A DNA stretch of 29,191 nt from an uncultured Dialister sp. (GCA_900759415.1 CAAEVC010000080.1:1-29191), one strand, 5' to 3'; counted from the first letter of the stretch, positions 1 through 7,804 are shown. The notes: a model not told the origin generated them from the sequence alone. Numbers and translations: made by a program.

Positions 1-90
1 ACACCCGTACCCATGCCGAACACGGTAGTTAAGCTCACAAACGCCGAAAGTACTTGGCTGGAAGCGGCCTGGGAGGATAGGAAGCTGCTG
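1..90 (+). rRNA. rrf: 5S ribosomal RNA, 3' portion (cut by window start)
   Basis: Sequence starting ACACCCGTACCCATGCCGAA, then the loop-region block GGTAGTTAAGC and the 3' helix ending near GGAAGCTGCTGA, matches the conserved 5S layout. The 5' end lies outside the window. It is the last gene of an rRNA operon and is followed at once by an intrinsic terminator. The exact 3' end (88-92) cannot be fixed because its 5' pairing partner is missing. Confidence 0.9.
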
Positions 91-101
91 ATTAATAAAG
101 A

Positions 102-131
102 AGCACTTGCAGAAATGCAGGTGCTTTTTTT
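102..131 (+). terminator. rRNA operon terminator
   Basis: AGCACTTGCA, GAAA tetraloop, TGCAGGTGCT and seven T. The stem has 10 bp with one G-T wobble. It directly follows the 5S rRNA. Confidence 0.9.
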
Positions 132-305
132 ATAGAGTTGAGAGTTGAGTTTAGAGAGTTGAGAGAAGGTAAAAAAACATTTTGATTTTTTTATTATATA
201 GAGAATTATAGGATTTTTACCTTCTTCTTTAATAACTTGCCTTTCATCTTCAGCAAGATGGTGGCTGTAGAGGCTGGGAGGAACAAGCCGCTGATGAATA
301 AAGAA

Positions 306-330
306 GCTCAACCGAAAGGTTGGGCTTTTT
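306..330 (+). terminator. Terminator hairpin in first 5S-tail unit
   Basis: GCTCAACC, GAAA, GGTTGGGC and TTTTT: an 8-bp stem with one wobble pair. A near-identical copy lies 112 bp downstream. Confidence 0.75.
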
Positions 331-417
331 GCTTTATATATCCGATGTGCCTCTTGCCCATTAGGAAGAGGGTGTCTGTAAGAGGCTGGGAGGAACAAGC
401 TGCTGATGAATAAAGAA

Positions 418-442
418 GTTCAACCGAAAGGTTGGGCTTTTT
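418..442 (+). terminator. Terminator hairpin in second 5S-tail unit
   Basis: GTTCAACC, GAAA, GGTTGGGC and TTTTT: the same hairpin as the one at 306-330, with one stem base changed to a wobble pair. Confidence 0.75.
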
Positions 443-540
443 GCTTTATATATCCAATGTGTCCTCTTACCTATTAGAAAGATGGTGTCTGGAAGAGGCT
501 GGGAGGAACAAGCTGCTGATTATATGTTAGACAGATGGTA

Positions 541-900
541 CTGCGCTGTTATTCATAAGATTTTATAAATTATAAATTATGAAGTCTTTACAACCTTCTT
601 TCAAATTTCATAGCTTCACTCATTAATTTGTGAAAGTTTTTATAACCTCCACTCATATCTAATCGCCATTTTTTAGAGGTATTGCAGGATGAATGAATAG
701 CTTCATAATAAAAGCTATAAAGTTTTTACAACTTAATCTCAATTCAGATTCTTTTACGTTTAATTTGGATTTTTCCTAAAAGTTATCTCTCATAATCATA
801 TAAATGTATACTAAAAGTTCTTGATAAATATTTGAAACAGCCAGTTACTATGATAATAAGAGAATGAAGTTTACAGAAACTATACCAAATAAGAATAATA
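541..900. repeat. Gene-free AT-rich stretch with three degenerate copies of a dispersed repeat
   Basis: No credible gene is present from 521 to 994. On the minus strand three degenerate copies of one motif occur, at about 568-605, 628-655 and 712-745. Their shared core is GAGAAGGTTGTAAARACTTT. The first copy shares AAGGTTGTAAAGACTT exactly with a copy at 29066-29081 near the other end of the window. A truncated copy in direct orientation lies at 155-177, with a short inverted partner at 214-227. No terminal inverted repeats or target duplications could be defined. Confidence 0.55.
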
Positions 901-909
901 TGACTATTT

Positions 910-939
910 TTGCTTGATGAATGATATAATTGGTATAAA
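910..939 (+). promoter_or_regulatory. Candidate promoter of the ABC importer
   Basis: TTGCTT (910-915), an 18-bp gap and TATAAA (934-939), about 55 bp upstream of the lipoprotein start. An alternative -10, TATAAT at 925-930, has no good -35. The surroundings are strongly AT-rich, so chance matches are likely. No convincing Fur box was found. Confidence 0.3.
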
Positions 940-994
940 TAATTATATGATTGCTTTGAAGGACTGAGCGTTATTATTCAAGGGAGGCAGAGTT

Positions 995-2047
995 ATGTTG
1001 AAAATGAAGAAGATGGCAGCTGTTCTGGCTTGTGCAGCACTGGCTTGCGGTATTCTGGCAGGCTGCGGGGGAGATAAGAAAGAAGCAGCAGCCGGCGGCG
1101 GGGAAAAGGTACTCACTGTCTACACCGCCCGCAGTGAAAGTCTGAACAATCTGGTTATTCCACAGTTTGAAAAGGAAACAGGTATTAAGGTCAATGTGAT
1201 CGTAGCTGGTACCGGCCCGCTGGTAAAGCGTGTGGCTTCTGAAAAGGATAATCCGCAGGGCGATGTACTTTGGGCTGCAGACCAGACGATGCTTGAATCC
1301 CAGAAGGATCTGTTTGAAAAATATGTATCTCCAGAAGATAAGAATATGCTGGAAAGTGCAAGAAATAAGACTGGATACTTTACACCGGCCTTTGCAGATC
1401 CCACTGTATTTATTGTAAATACAAAACTGGCAGGAGATATGAAAATCGATGGATTTGATGATCTGCTGAATCCGGAACTGAAGGGCAAGATTGCTTTCGG
1501 TGATCCGGCAAACTCTTCTTCTGCATTCCAGAGTCTTATGGCTATGCTCTATGCCAAAGGAAAAGATGGAGATCCGCTGTCTCCAGAAGCATGGGCTTAT
1601 GTGGATAATTTCATTAAGAATGTGGATGGCAAATTCCTGAACAGCTCCGGCGCTGTCCATAAAGGAACAGCAGACGGTGAATACACCGTAGGTCTGACAT
1701 GGGAAGACCCGGCAGCTACCTATGTGAAGAATGGTGCACCGGTGAAGGTCGTATTCCCGAAGGAAGGGGCTATTTTCCCAGGTGAATCTGTAGAAATCAT
1801 CAAAGGTGCAAAACATCTGGACAATGCGAAGAAATTCGTAGATTTCATGCTGTCCAAGAAGATTCAGGAAGAAGCAGGCAAGACTCTGACTGTTCGTCCG
1901 CTCCGCAAGGGGGTACAGCTGGCTGATTACATGACACCTCAGGATCAGATTCATCTGTTCAAGAATTATGATGAAGGCTGGGTATCTCAGCATAAGCAGG
2001 AAATCGTAAAACTCTGGAACCAGCATCTGGAAAATTCCCGTCAGTAA
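995..2047 (+). CDS. ABC importer substrate-binding lipoprotein (AfuA/FbpA-like)
   Basis: A 350-residue extracellular solute-binding protein. The N-terminus has a lysine-rich start, a hydrophobic stretch and the lipobox LAGC with Cys24, so it should be lipid-anchored. The mature part opens VLTVYTARSES, typical of the family that includes iron(III)- and sugar-phosphate-binding proteins, and contains GEYTVGLTWEDPA in the second lobe. I do not see the adjacent tyrosine pair that holds Fe(III) in classical FbpA, so the substrate is uncertain: ferric iron is the usual annotation, but AfuA-type proteins can take phosphorylated sugars. The start at 995 has GGGAGG seven bases upstream. The gene is separated from its ATPase and permease by a terminator hairpin, which would give extra binding protein relative to the membrane parts. 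Confidence 0.88.
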   Translation: MLKMKKMAAVLACAALACGILAGCGGDKKEAAAGGGEKVLTVYTARSESLNNLVIPQFEKETGIKVNVIVAGTGPLVKRVASEKDNPQGDVLWAADQTMLESQKDLFEKYVSPEDKNMLESARNKTGYFTPAFADPTVFIVNTKLAGDMKIDGFDDLLNPELKGKIAFGDPANSSSAFQSLMAMLYAKGKDGDPLSPEAWAYVDNFIKNVDGKFLNSSGAVHKGTADGEYTVGLTWEDPAATYVKNGAPVKVVFPKEGAIFPGESVEIIKGAKHLDNAKKFVDFMLSKKIQEEAGKTLTVRPLRKGVQLADYMTPQDQIHLFKNYDEGWVSQHKQEIVKLWNQHLENSRQ

Positions 2048-2076
2048 TTGCTGACTTCCGGGAGTGAATGGAGGGA

Positions 2077-2113
2077 GGAGGACCGTAGCTTTTGCGGTCC
2101 TCCCCATTTTTTT
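2077..2113 (+). terminator. Partial terminator between binding-protein and ATPase genes
   Basis: GGAGGACCG, a 9-nt loop, CGGTCCTCC and seven T after CCA. The 9-bp stem is perfect. As no strong promoter is obvious before the ATPase gene, it probably works as a leaky terminator or 3' end stabiliser within the operon. Confidence 0.8.
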
Positions 2114-2258
2114 ATCAGGGTAGAGTTCAGATTATAATTTCAGCAGAATGAGACCAGATAAGAAGAATAGAGGATAAAGAGGGCAGTCTGCCTGCCGGCC
2201 ATTCTGTTTTGTTTTTCTCAATGAGATAGTTGCTCTTTTGTGAGGAGAGGGAGATTCT

Positions 2259-3362
2259 ATGAGTGTTTCCATTGATATAGACCATGTGGTAAAAAAGTAC
2301 GGTAATAATACAGTCATTAATGGACTGGATCTGGCCATTAAGGCAGGGGAGTTCTTCACTCTCCTCGGACCTTCCGGCTGTGGCAAGACCACTCTGCTCC
2401 GTATGGTTATCGGATTCAATTCCATCGAGGGCGGTACGATTTCCGTCGGAGGAAAGGTGATCAATGATGTATCACCAGATAAGCGCAATATGGGTATGGT
2501 TTTCCAGAACTATGCCATATTCCCCCATATGTCGGTCAAGGATAATGTGGCTTTTGGACTGCGGATGCGAAAGGTGCCGGAAAAGGAAATCGAAGAGCGG
2601 GTGGATAATATCCTGAAGGTGGTAAAAATAGACCATCTGAAAGATCGGATGCCTGTGGCTCTTTCTGGCGGACAGCAGCAGCGTGTGGCACTGGCAAGGG
2701 CTATCGTTATCCGTCCGGAAGTGCTTCTCATGGATGAACCGCTTTCCAATCTGGATGCGAAGCTCCGTATTGAAATGCGGAGTGCTATCAAGCAGATTCA
2801 GAAGAAAGTGGATATTACCACCATGTACGTTACCCATGACCAGGAAGAAGCACTGGCGGTTTCTGACCGTATCGCTGTCATGAATAACGGAGTTATCCAG
2901 CAGATTGGAAGACCGGCAGATATTTACAAACGGCCTGCCAATGTATTCGTTTCCACTTTTATCGGCCTGTCGAATCTGCTTCCTGCTGTTCTTTCTGCGG
3001 GAGAGGATCATGTACTTTCCTTCACCGGCAGTGAATACAGGACTAAGATTTCCGGACTTGTCAAAGATGCAGGAAATGGGGAAGAGGTTACAGTTTCTGT
3101 ACGGCCTGAGGAATTTGTCATTCATACAGACGGAAGTGAAGGTATCCGGGGCGTGATTTCTTCTTCCATTTTCCTTGGCCTTACGACTCACTATTTCATC
3201 CATCTGGAAACCGGAAAGGATATCGAGGTGCTGGAGACAAGAGAAGATCACGATATCATTGCTGACGGCACTCCAGTCACTCTTACTGTGAAACCGAATC
3301 TGATCAATGTATTCCGGAAGGATACAGAGCAGTCCATGATAGAAGGTGCAGGCCATGAATAA
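2259..3362 (+). CDS. ABC importer ATP-binding protein (FbpC/AfuC/PotA-like)
   Basis: A 367-residue ATPase that powers the importer from the cytoplasmic face. Visible motifs: Walker A GPSGCGKTT (about 37-45), Q-loop VFQNYAIFPH (81-90), signature LSGGQQQR (135-142), Walker B VLLMDEP (155-161), D-loop SNLDA and H-loop His193. The C-terminal 130 residues form the TOBE-type regulatory domain usual for the iron, polyamine and sugar-phosphate importers; length is normal. GAGAGGGAG precedes the ATG. The stop overlaps the permease start by eight bases, pointing to translational coupling. Substrate is inherited from the ambiguous binding protein. Confidence 0.92.
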   Translation: MSVSIDIDHVVKKYGNNTVINGLDLAIKAGEFFTLLGPSGCGKTTLLRMVIGFNSIEGGTISVGGKVINDVSPDKRNMGMVFQNYAIFPHMSVKDNVAFGLRMRKVPEKEIEERVDNILKVVKIDHLKDRMPVALSGGQQQRVALARAIVIRPEVLLMDEPLSNLDAKLRIEMRSAIKQIQKKVDITTMYVTHDQEEALAVSDRIAVMNNGVIQQIGRPADIYKRPANVFVSTFIGLSNLLPAVLSAGEDHVLSFTGSEYRTKISGLVKDAGNGEEVTVSVRPEEFVIHTDGSEGIRGVISSSIFLGLTTHYFIHLETGKDIEVLETREDHDIIADGTPVTLTVKPNLINVFRKDTEQSMIEGAGHE

Positions 3363-5007
3363 GAAAGTCACCATATGGAACCTTTTCAGCATCCTTATAC
3401 TGGCATCTTTCGCCCTTTTCATTCTGTATCCTATTTTCCTCATTCTTTATAAAAGTATTATTTCCGGAGATACCGGTGCCTTATCACTGCAGTATTTTAC
3501 CCGGTTCTTTGCGAAGAAATTCTATTGGGGGACCATGGTGAATTCCCTTAAAGTCACTGTGGTGTCCACATTCCTGGCAGCAGCCCTTGGACTTCCCATG
3601 GCTTATCTCATGGGACGGCTGAAAATCTGGGGCAGCAGTTTCCTGAATATACTCATTGTCATTTCCTATCTGTCGCCGCCATTTATCGGCGCTTATGCAT
3701 GGATCCAGCTTCTGGGGAGAAACGGGGTCATTACCCAGTTCCTTAATTCCACATTTGATCTGAATTTTGGCGGTGTCTATGGATTTGCAGGGATTGTGCT
3801 CGTATTCACTCTGCAGTCCTTCCCGCTGGTATTCATCTATGTATCCGGCGCACTGAAAAGTCTGGATAATTCTCTGAATGAAGCAGCCGAAAGTCTGGGA
3901 TGCGGACGGATGGGCCGTATTTTCAGGATTATCATTCCTCTGGTAATGCCCACACTCCTTGCCAGCTCCATGCTTGTCTTCATGCGGGTCTTTGCAGACT
4001 TTGGTACCCCTATGCTTATCGGCGAAGGATACAAGACTCTTCCGGTACTCATTTACAACCAGTTCATGGGCGAAGTGAGCGGGGACGACGGATTTGCAGC
4101 TGCCATCTGCTGCATCGTCATCGGCCTTACGATTGTCATGTTCTTCGTACAGCGTTTCCTGGCAAATCGGAATACCTATGCGATGAATGCACTGAAACCT
4201 ATGGCAGCAGAACAGGCAAAAGGCATCAAAAATATTCTGTCCCACCTGTGGGTATATCTGGTGGTAGGCCTGGCTGTCCTTCCGCAGGCAGTAGTCATCT
4301 ATACTTCCTTCCTTGCTTCCAATGGAGGACAGGTTTTCACCGGCGGCTTTGCGCTTCAGAGCTATGAAGCCACCCTTTTTGCCAAGGATAATGCAGTCAT
4401 TTGGCATACTTATTTTCTTGGACTCTGTGCTATATGCATCGTTCTGGTACTTGGGGTACTTATTGCTTACCTCTCTGTAAGGAAGAAGAATCCGCTGAAC
4501 AGTGCTATAGATGTTATTACCATGTTCCCTTTCATCATTCCAGGCTCTGTACTCGGTATTTCCTTCGTATTTGCATTCAACAAATCGCCGCTCATCCTGA
4601 CAGGGACGGCACTCATCATGATTATTTCCTTTGCCATCCGCCGTATGCCCTATACGGTCCGTTCTTCTACGGCAGTTCTGGGAAATATCAGTCCTTCCAT
4701 TGAAGAGGCGGCCATCTCCCTTGGCGCTTCGGAAATGACTACATTCCGTAAAATCACAGTTCCCATGATGGCACCAGGGGTTCTTTCCGGCGCTATCATG
4801 AGCTGGGTCACCATTATCAGCGAACTGTCATCGTCCATCATCCTCTATACCAATTCGACTCAGACATTGACAGTTTCTATTTACACAGAAGTCATCCGTG
4901 GCAACTACGGGAATGCGTCTGCTTATGCGACCATCCTTACAGTGACTTCTATCATCTCACTCCTTCTCTTCTACAAACTGACAGGAAAGAGAGATGTATC
5001 CCTCTGA
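3355..5007 (+). CDS. ABC importer permease, two fused permease domains (FbpB-like)
   Basis: A 550-residue polytopic membrane protein in which two permease units are joined. Each carries the cytoplasmic EAA loop that docks on the ATPase: NEAAESLGCGRMGRIF (about 175-190) and EEAAISLGASEMTTF (about 450-464). The first transmembrane helix is at about 8-32. One polypeptide therefore supplies both halves of the channel, as in FbpB/AfuB importers. I chose ATG 3355 (MNKKVTIW), with GAAGGT about 10 bases upstream, over the in-frame GTG at 3346. It overlaps the ATPase gene and ends just before a strong terminator. Confidence 0.9.
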   Translation: MNKKVTIWNLFSILILASFALFILYPIFLILYKSIISGDTGALSLQYFTRFFAKKFYWGTMVNSLKVTVVSTFLAAALGLPMAYLMGRLKIWGSSFLNILIVISYLSPPFIGAYAWIQLLGRNGVITQFLNSTFDLNFGGVYGFAGIVLVFTLQSFPLVFIYVSGALKSLDNSLNEAAESLGCGRMGRIFRIIIPLVMPTLLASSMLVFMRVFADFGTPMLIGEGYKTLPVLIYNQFMGEVSGDDGFAAAICCIVIGLTIVMFFVQRFLANRNTYAMNALKPMAAEQAKGIKNILSHLWVYLVVGLAVLPQAVVIYTSFLASNGGQVFTGGFALQSYEATLFAKDNAVIWHTYFLGLCAICIVLVLGVLIAYLSVRKKNPLNSAIDVITMFPFIIPGSVLGISFVFAFNKSPLILTGTALIMIISFAIRRMPYTVRSSTAVLGNISPSIEEAAISLGASEMTTFRKITVPMMAPGVLSGAIMSWVTIISELSSSIILYTNSTQTLTVSIYTEVIRGNYGNASAYATILTVTSIISLLLFYKLTGKRDVSL

Positions 5008-5015
5008 TGGATGCG

Positions 5016-5064
5016 AAAAAGAGGTGCGGCAAAATGCTTTGACATTTTGCCGCACCTCTTTTTT
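5016..5064. terminator. Strong bidirectional terminator
   Basis: AAAAAGAGGTGCGGCAAAATG, a 6-nt loop and CATTTTGCCGCACCTCTTTTTT: a perfect stem of about 20 bp. A-tract and T-tract flank it, so it can end both the ABC operon (+) and the convergent metallo-hydrolase gene (-). Confidence 0.9.
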
Positions 5065-5144
5065 ATTTCTGCAGGCCGGAATCTTTCAGGAAACCTGTTC
5101 CAGCTGAACCGTATTCAAACAACCAGTAACGCTCAAGGGTCTTC

Positions 5145-6263
5145 TTATTTCTTCAGCATCATCTTTCCCTTGAGATGGATACCCTGCTGGCCAGGGATGT
5201 AGATATTTGTCCATACGTCCAGAGTATTCCAGTTCTGCAGATGGACGACGGCGATGCCATTGGTTTCCTGCCAGTGGACCATGAAGACACGGTCTACCAC
5301 TTCCACGGCAGTATAGTCCATGGTATCAGTATATCCCTTTCCTTCGCCATCGGTCTGGGTAAAGGGCAGGGTCCTGTTATCATGGAAATCCAGATCAAAA
5401 GCGCTGGCAGGCATGAAATCTACCATTACATGGTGGTCGACGCCGGGGTATAGATTCTTTCTTTCCCATGGTTCTACGCCGGTGATGACTCTGGCGCCGA
5501 AAGTGAGGGTATCTTTTCCGCCAAGGGAAGGATATTTGTCTGTCATGATGGCAGTGATGGCATCGGCAGTCTTTCCGCTGGCCAAAGCTTCCCGATAATC
5601 CTTAAGATAGGAGAGTGTGCAGTCCAGAATGGAAGGACGGCATTCCGGATTATCTCCGTAATGATGGCTGGCGATGACCTCTTTTGGGGAGAGAGCCTTC
5701 ATGGTTTCTACCTGGGTGATCCATTTATCCAGTTCATCGAGGCCTCTGGTATCTGCCATCCATGGATGATTTCCTTCAGCCAGAGAGACACCGCCCAGAA
5801 TGGTGCCGGTGGATGGGACATAAAGGAAGGAATGGGTCTCATCATCTTCATTCCGGATGATTCGGATCTCATGATTTTCTAGAAGAGGCAGTGCCTTTAC
5901 TGCTGTTGGCACGATGAATCCTTCCGGGCTGTCTTTACCAAGTGCTCCTTTCCAGACACCCAGTTTGGCATCCATGGTAGCAGAAATCATCCAGGCAGTC
6001 TGGGCTGTGGAGAGGACCTCCGCCTCCGGGAAAGCTTCATGGATGGTGGAAAGACCGAAGTAATAGTCCGGGTCGAAATGGGAAATGTAGATGACTTTCA
6101 GCGTCTTTCCCAGTTTGCGGATTTCTTCAACCAGTTCCTTTGCCTTGGATTTCTGGAACTGGGCATCCACGAGGAAGGCATCCTTTTCACCATAAATGAT
6201 GGTGGATGTGACATCGAAAATGGCCTTTGGACCGGAATGGTAGACCTTGAATGAAAGAGATAT
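5145..6263 (-). CDS. Metallo-beta-lactamase-fold protein with C-terminal MoaF-like domain; apparent AUA start
   Basis: About 372 residues. The N-terminal part has the fold's opening strands (residues about 5-36, ending DAFLVDAQF) and then SHFDPDYYFG, at the position of the usual metal motif HxHxDH but reading H-x-D-x-D-Y. A second conserved block is ASHHYGDN. The last 75 residues (FDLDFHDNRTLPF...YTAVEVVDRVFMVHW) resemble the MoaF/calycin-like domain found fused to such proteins. The first normal in-frame start is GTG at 6170, but it would remove about 31 residues including the first beta-strands. Upstream in frame, before a TGA stop, there is no ATG, GTG or TTG; an ATA at 6263-6261 sits seven bases after a perfect AAAGGAGG. 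I take ATA as the likely start, or a mutated ATG. Enzymatic substrate is unknown. Confidence 0.75.
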   Translation of the reverse strand: MSLSFKVYHSGPKAIFDVTSTIIYGEKDAFLVDAQFQKSKAKELVEEIRKLGKTLKVIYISHFDPDYYFGLSTIHEAFPEAEVLSTAQTAWMISATMDAKLGVWKGALGKDSPEGFIVPTAVKALPLLENHEIRIIRNEDDETHSFLYVPSTGTILGGVSLAEGNHPWMADTRGLDELDKWITQVETMKALSPKEVIASHHYGDNPECRPSILDCTLSYLKDYREALASGKTADAITAIMTDKYPSLGGKDTLTFGARVITGVEPWERKNLYPGVDHHVMVDFMPASAFDLDFHDNRTLPFTQTDGEGKGYTDTMDYTAVEVVDRVFMVHWQETNGIAVVHLQNWNTLDVWTNIYIPGQQGIHLKGKMMLKK

Positions 6264-6359
6264 AGCTTTACCTCCTTTAAAAAATGGGAATCATTGAGGG
6301 GACTCTCTGATTGGATGGACGGTATTTTTTGTAAAATCTATAGAAATTCTGAAAACGGG

Positions 6360-7130
6360 TTACATGCCGAAGGCATAGCCGGTCATGGAGATGGAACCCA
6401 GATTTCTTACATTGTTATAAATCCGGGGCTTTTCGCCGGTGCTGGCTCCCAGAGTATAGACTAAAGGAAGGAAATGGTCATCCGTAGGAACTGCATAGGA
6501 CGCATCAGGGTGGGTGGTATAGTTGATCACAGATGCATCTGCTCCCTTTTCTACAGATGTAGTGATGAAATCATCGAACCGGTCAGCAGCAGGGGAGCCA
6601 TTCTCATTCTCCCATTCCAGCCGGTACAGATTGTGCACAATATTTCCGCTGCCAAGGATGAGATATCTTGATTCTCTTAAAGGTGTCAGTAATTTTCCCA
6701 TTTCATAAGCTTTCTTTGGACCAGCGGCACCGTCAATGGAAAGCTGGACCACCGGAATCTCTGCACCGGGGAACATGTGAGTCAGTACCGTCCAGGTTCC
6801 ATGGTCAATACCCCAGTCATCATTGATGGAAGCATGGGAGAGTAAGGAGAGGACCTGATCGGTGAGCGGACGGTATCCGGAAGGTTTGTACTCTACTTCA
6901 TACAGTTCCTTCGGGAATCCGTACATATCATAAATCTGCCTGGGATGTTCCTCGGACTGGATGAAAGTCCCCCGGGTGTACCAGTGGGCAGATAAGGAAA
7001 GGATGGCCTTCGGCGCGCCGAAGCGGCGGACGACTTCCTCTCCCAGAGAACGGAAAGCATGAGTCAGATCATTATCTTCAAGGGCAATCATAGGACTGCC
7101 GTGACCTGCAAAAATAACAGGCATCTTCAT
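6360..7130 (-). CDS. ygiD: 4,5-DOPA-type extradiol dioxygenase (YgiD/DODA family, class III)
   Basis: A 256-residue class III ring-cleaving dioxygenase homologue that binds Fe(II) or Zn(II). Conserved histidines are visible: His10 (AGHGSP), His49 (LSAHWY), His110 (GIDHGTW), His166 (GNIVHN) and His219 (TDDHFLP). Length fits the YgiD family, named for DOPA cleavage; the physiological substrate in anaerobes is unknown. I chose ATG 7130, where AGGAG lies eight bases upstream. The longer reading from 7187 would start inside a good -10 box. The gene is divergent from an HxlR regulator across about 220 bp and lies 96 bp upstream of the metallo-hydrolase gene, with which it may be co-transcribed. Confidence 0.88.
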   Translation of the reverse strand: MKMPVIFAGHGSPMIALEDNDLTHAFRSLGEEVVRRFGAPKAILSLSAHWYTRGTFIQSEEHPRQIYDMYGFPKELYEVEYKPSGYRPLTDQVLSLLSHASINDDWGIDHGTWTVLTHMFPGAEIPVVQLSIDGAAGPKKAYEMGKLLTPLRESRYLILGSGNIVHNLYRLEWENENGSPAADRFDDFITTSVEKGADASVINYTTHPDASYAVPTDDHFLPLVYTLGASTGEKPRIYNNVRNLGSISMTGYAFGM

Positions 7131-7185
7131 ATCATCATCTCCTGTGTCAAAATTCTTACCTGGTATTATTTTTTTACTTGCTTTC

Positions 7186-7215
7186 ATTATACGACTGGTT
7201 TAAAATGAAGAACAA
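7186..7215 (-). promoter_or_regulatory. Promoter of the ygiD-like gene
   Basis: On the minus strand TTGTTC (7215-7210), 18 bp, and a perfect TATAAT (7191-7186). Transcription would begin near 7180, leaving a leader of about 50 nt before the ATG at 7130. This supports the shorter start of the dioxygenase. Confidence 0.6.
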
Positions 7216-7352
7216 GAAGGCAATTCTTCTTTAGCTGGTATGAAATACTTGCGTAATGAGGGGATGTCAAAGCAGATTTTTACAGGAATTTTCCCTTTCT
7301 GAAAATCTTTGTAAAAATCTCTGCAGAGGCAGCCCTGATACAGGAGGATATT

Positions 7353-7685
7353 ATGGAAAATCAACTCTTTGGCATATGCCCCTTTGTCACAGCTCAGAAA
7401 CTTCTTCAGGGTAAATGGGCCATTCTCATCCTTCACGCCCTGAGCGAAGGAACCATGCGGTTCAATGATCTGGAACGCAAGATCAGTATCACCCATGCCA
7501 CCCTCTCTTCTCAGTTGAAATATATGGAAAAAGAGGGACTCGTCCATCGGAAAGTCTACCCGGAAGTGCCTCCAAGAGTAGAATACTCCCTCACCGACAT
7601 GGGGCGCCGGTTCCAGCCGGTCCTGGACAGTATAGAAATCTGGGGAAGGGAATACATTGATTTCCTTCATGAAAACAGAGATTGA
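7353..7685 (+). CDS. HxlR-family winged-helix transcriptional regulator
   Basis: 110 residues, the normal size. The family signature is present: N-terminal CPF with a cysteine at residue 9, then LLQGKWAILILHAL (about 18-31), FNDLERKISITHATLSSQLKYMEKEGLV (winged helix, about 37-64) and the wing RVEYSLTDMG (about 74-83). HxlR proteins often sense electrophiles, quinones or redox state through that cysteine. AGGAGG is six bases upstream of the ATG. Its position divergent from the dioxygenase gene, sharing one intergenic region, suggests it controls that gene and possibly the nearby reductase; the target is an inference. Confidence 0.92.
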   Translation: MENQLFGICPFVTAQKLLQGKWAILILHALSEGTMRFNDLERKISITHATLSSQLKYMEKEGLVHRKVYPEVPPRVEYSLTDMGRRFQPVLDSIEIWGREYIDFLHENRD

Positions 7686-7733
7686 GGGAATGGACAGCAA
7701 AAGCACGGAATGTGCTGGTGAATAATATGGTAA

Positions 7734-7780
7734 AAATGGTCTCCATTGGAAGCAGGAAACACTTCCAATGGAGACCATTT
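7734..7780. terminator. Bidirectional terminator between hxlR-like and reductase genes
   Basis: A perfect 19-bp inverted repeat: AAATGGTCTCCATTGGAAG (7734-7752), a 9-nt loop and its complement (7762-7780). It lies between convergent genes. Confidence 0.8.
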
Positions 7781-7804
7781 CATTATGAGCTCACAGCTTA
7801 TTCT

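Larger units (their letters stand above)
261..520 (+). repeat. Tandem 112-113 bp repeat built from a 5S rRNA tail plus terminator
   Basis: The block GAGGCTGGGAGGAACAAG recurs at 270, 382 and 495, giving units of 112 and 113 bp, about 2.3 copies. Each unit starts with sequence resembling the 3' third of the 5S gene at 60-100 (GGCCTGGGAGG...GCTGCTGAT...AATAAAGAAG). The first two continue into a terminator hairpin; the third stops after GCTGCTGAT. They look like duplicated 5S tails and not functional rRNA, since the 5' two thirds are absent. Confidence 0.8.

Noticed and set aside
850..900. Possible Fur box (GATAATAAGAGAATG and nearby AT-rich repeats)
   Set aside because: Too few matches to the 19-bp consensus in a strongly AT-rich stretch.
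974..2107. A 377-residue open frame antisense to the binding-protein gene
   Set aside because: Shadow; the sense strand has a signal peptide, lipobox and ribosome site.
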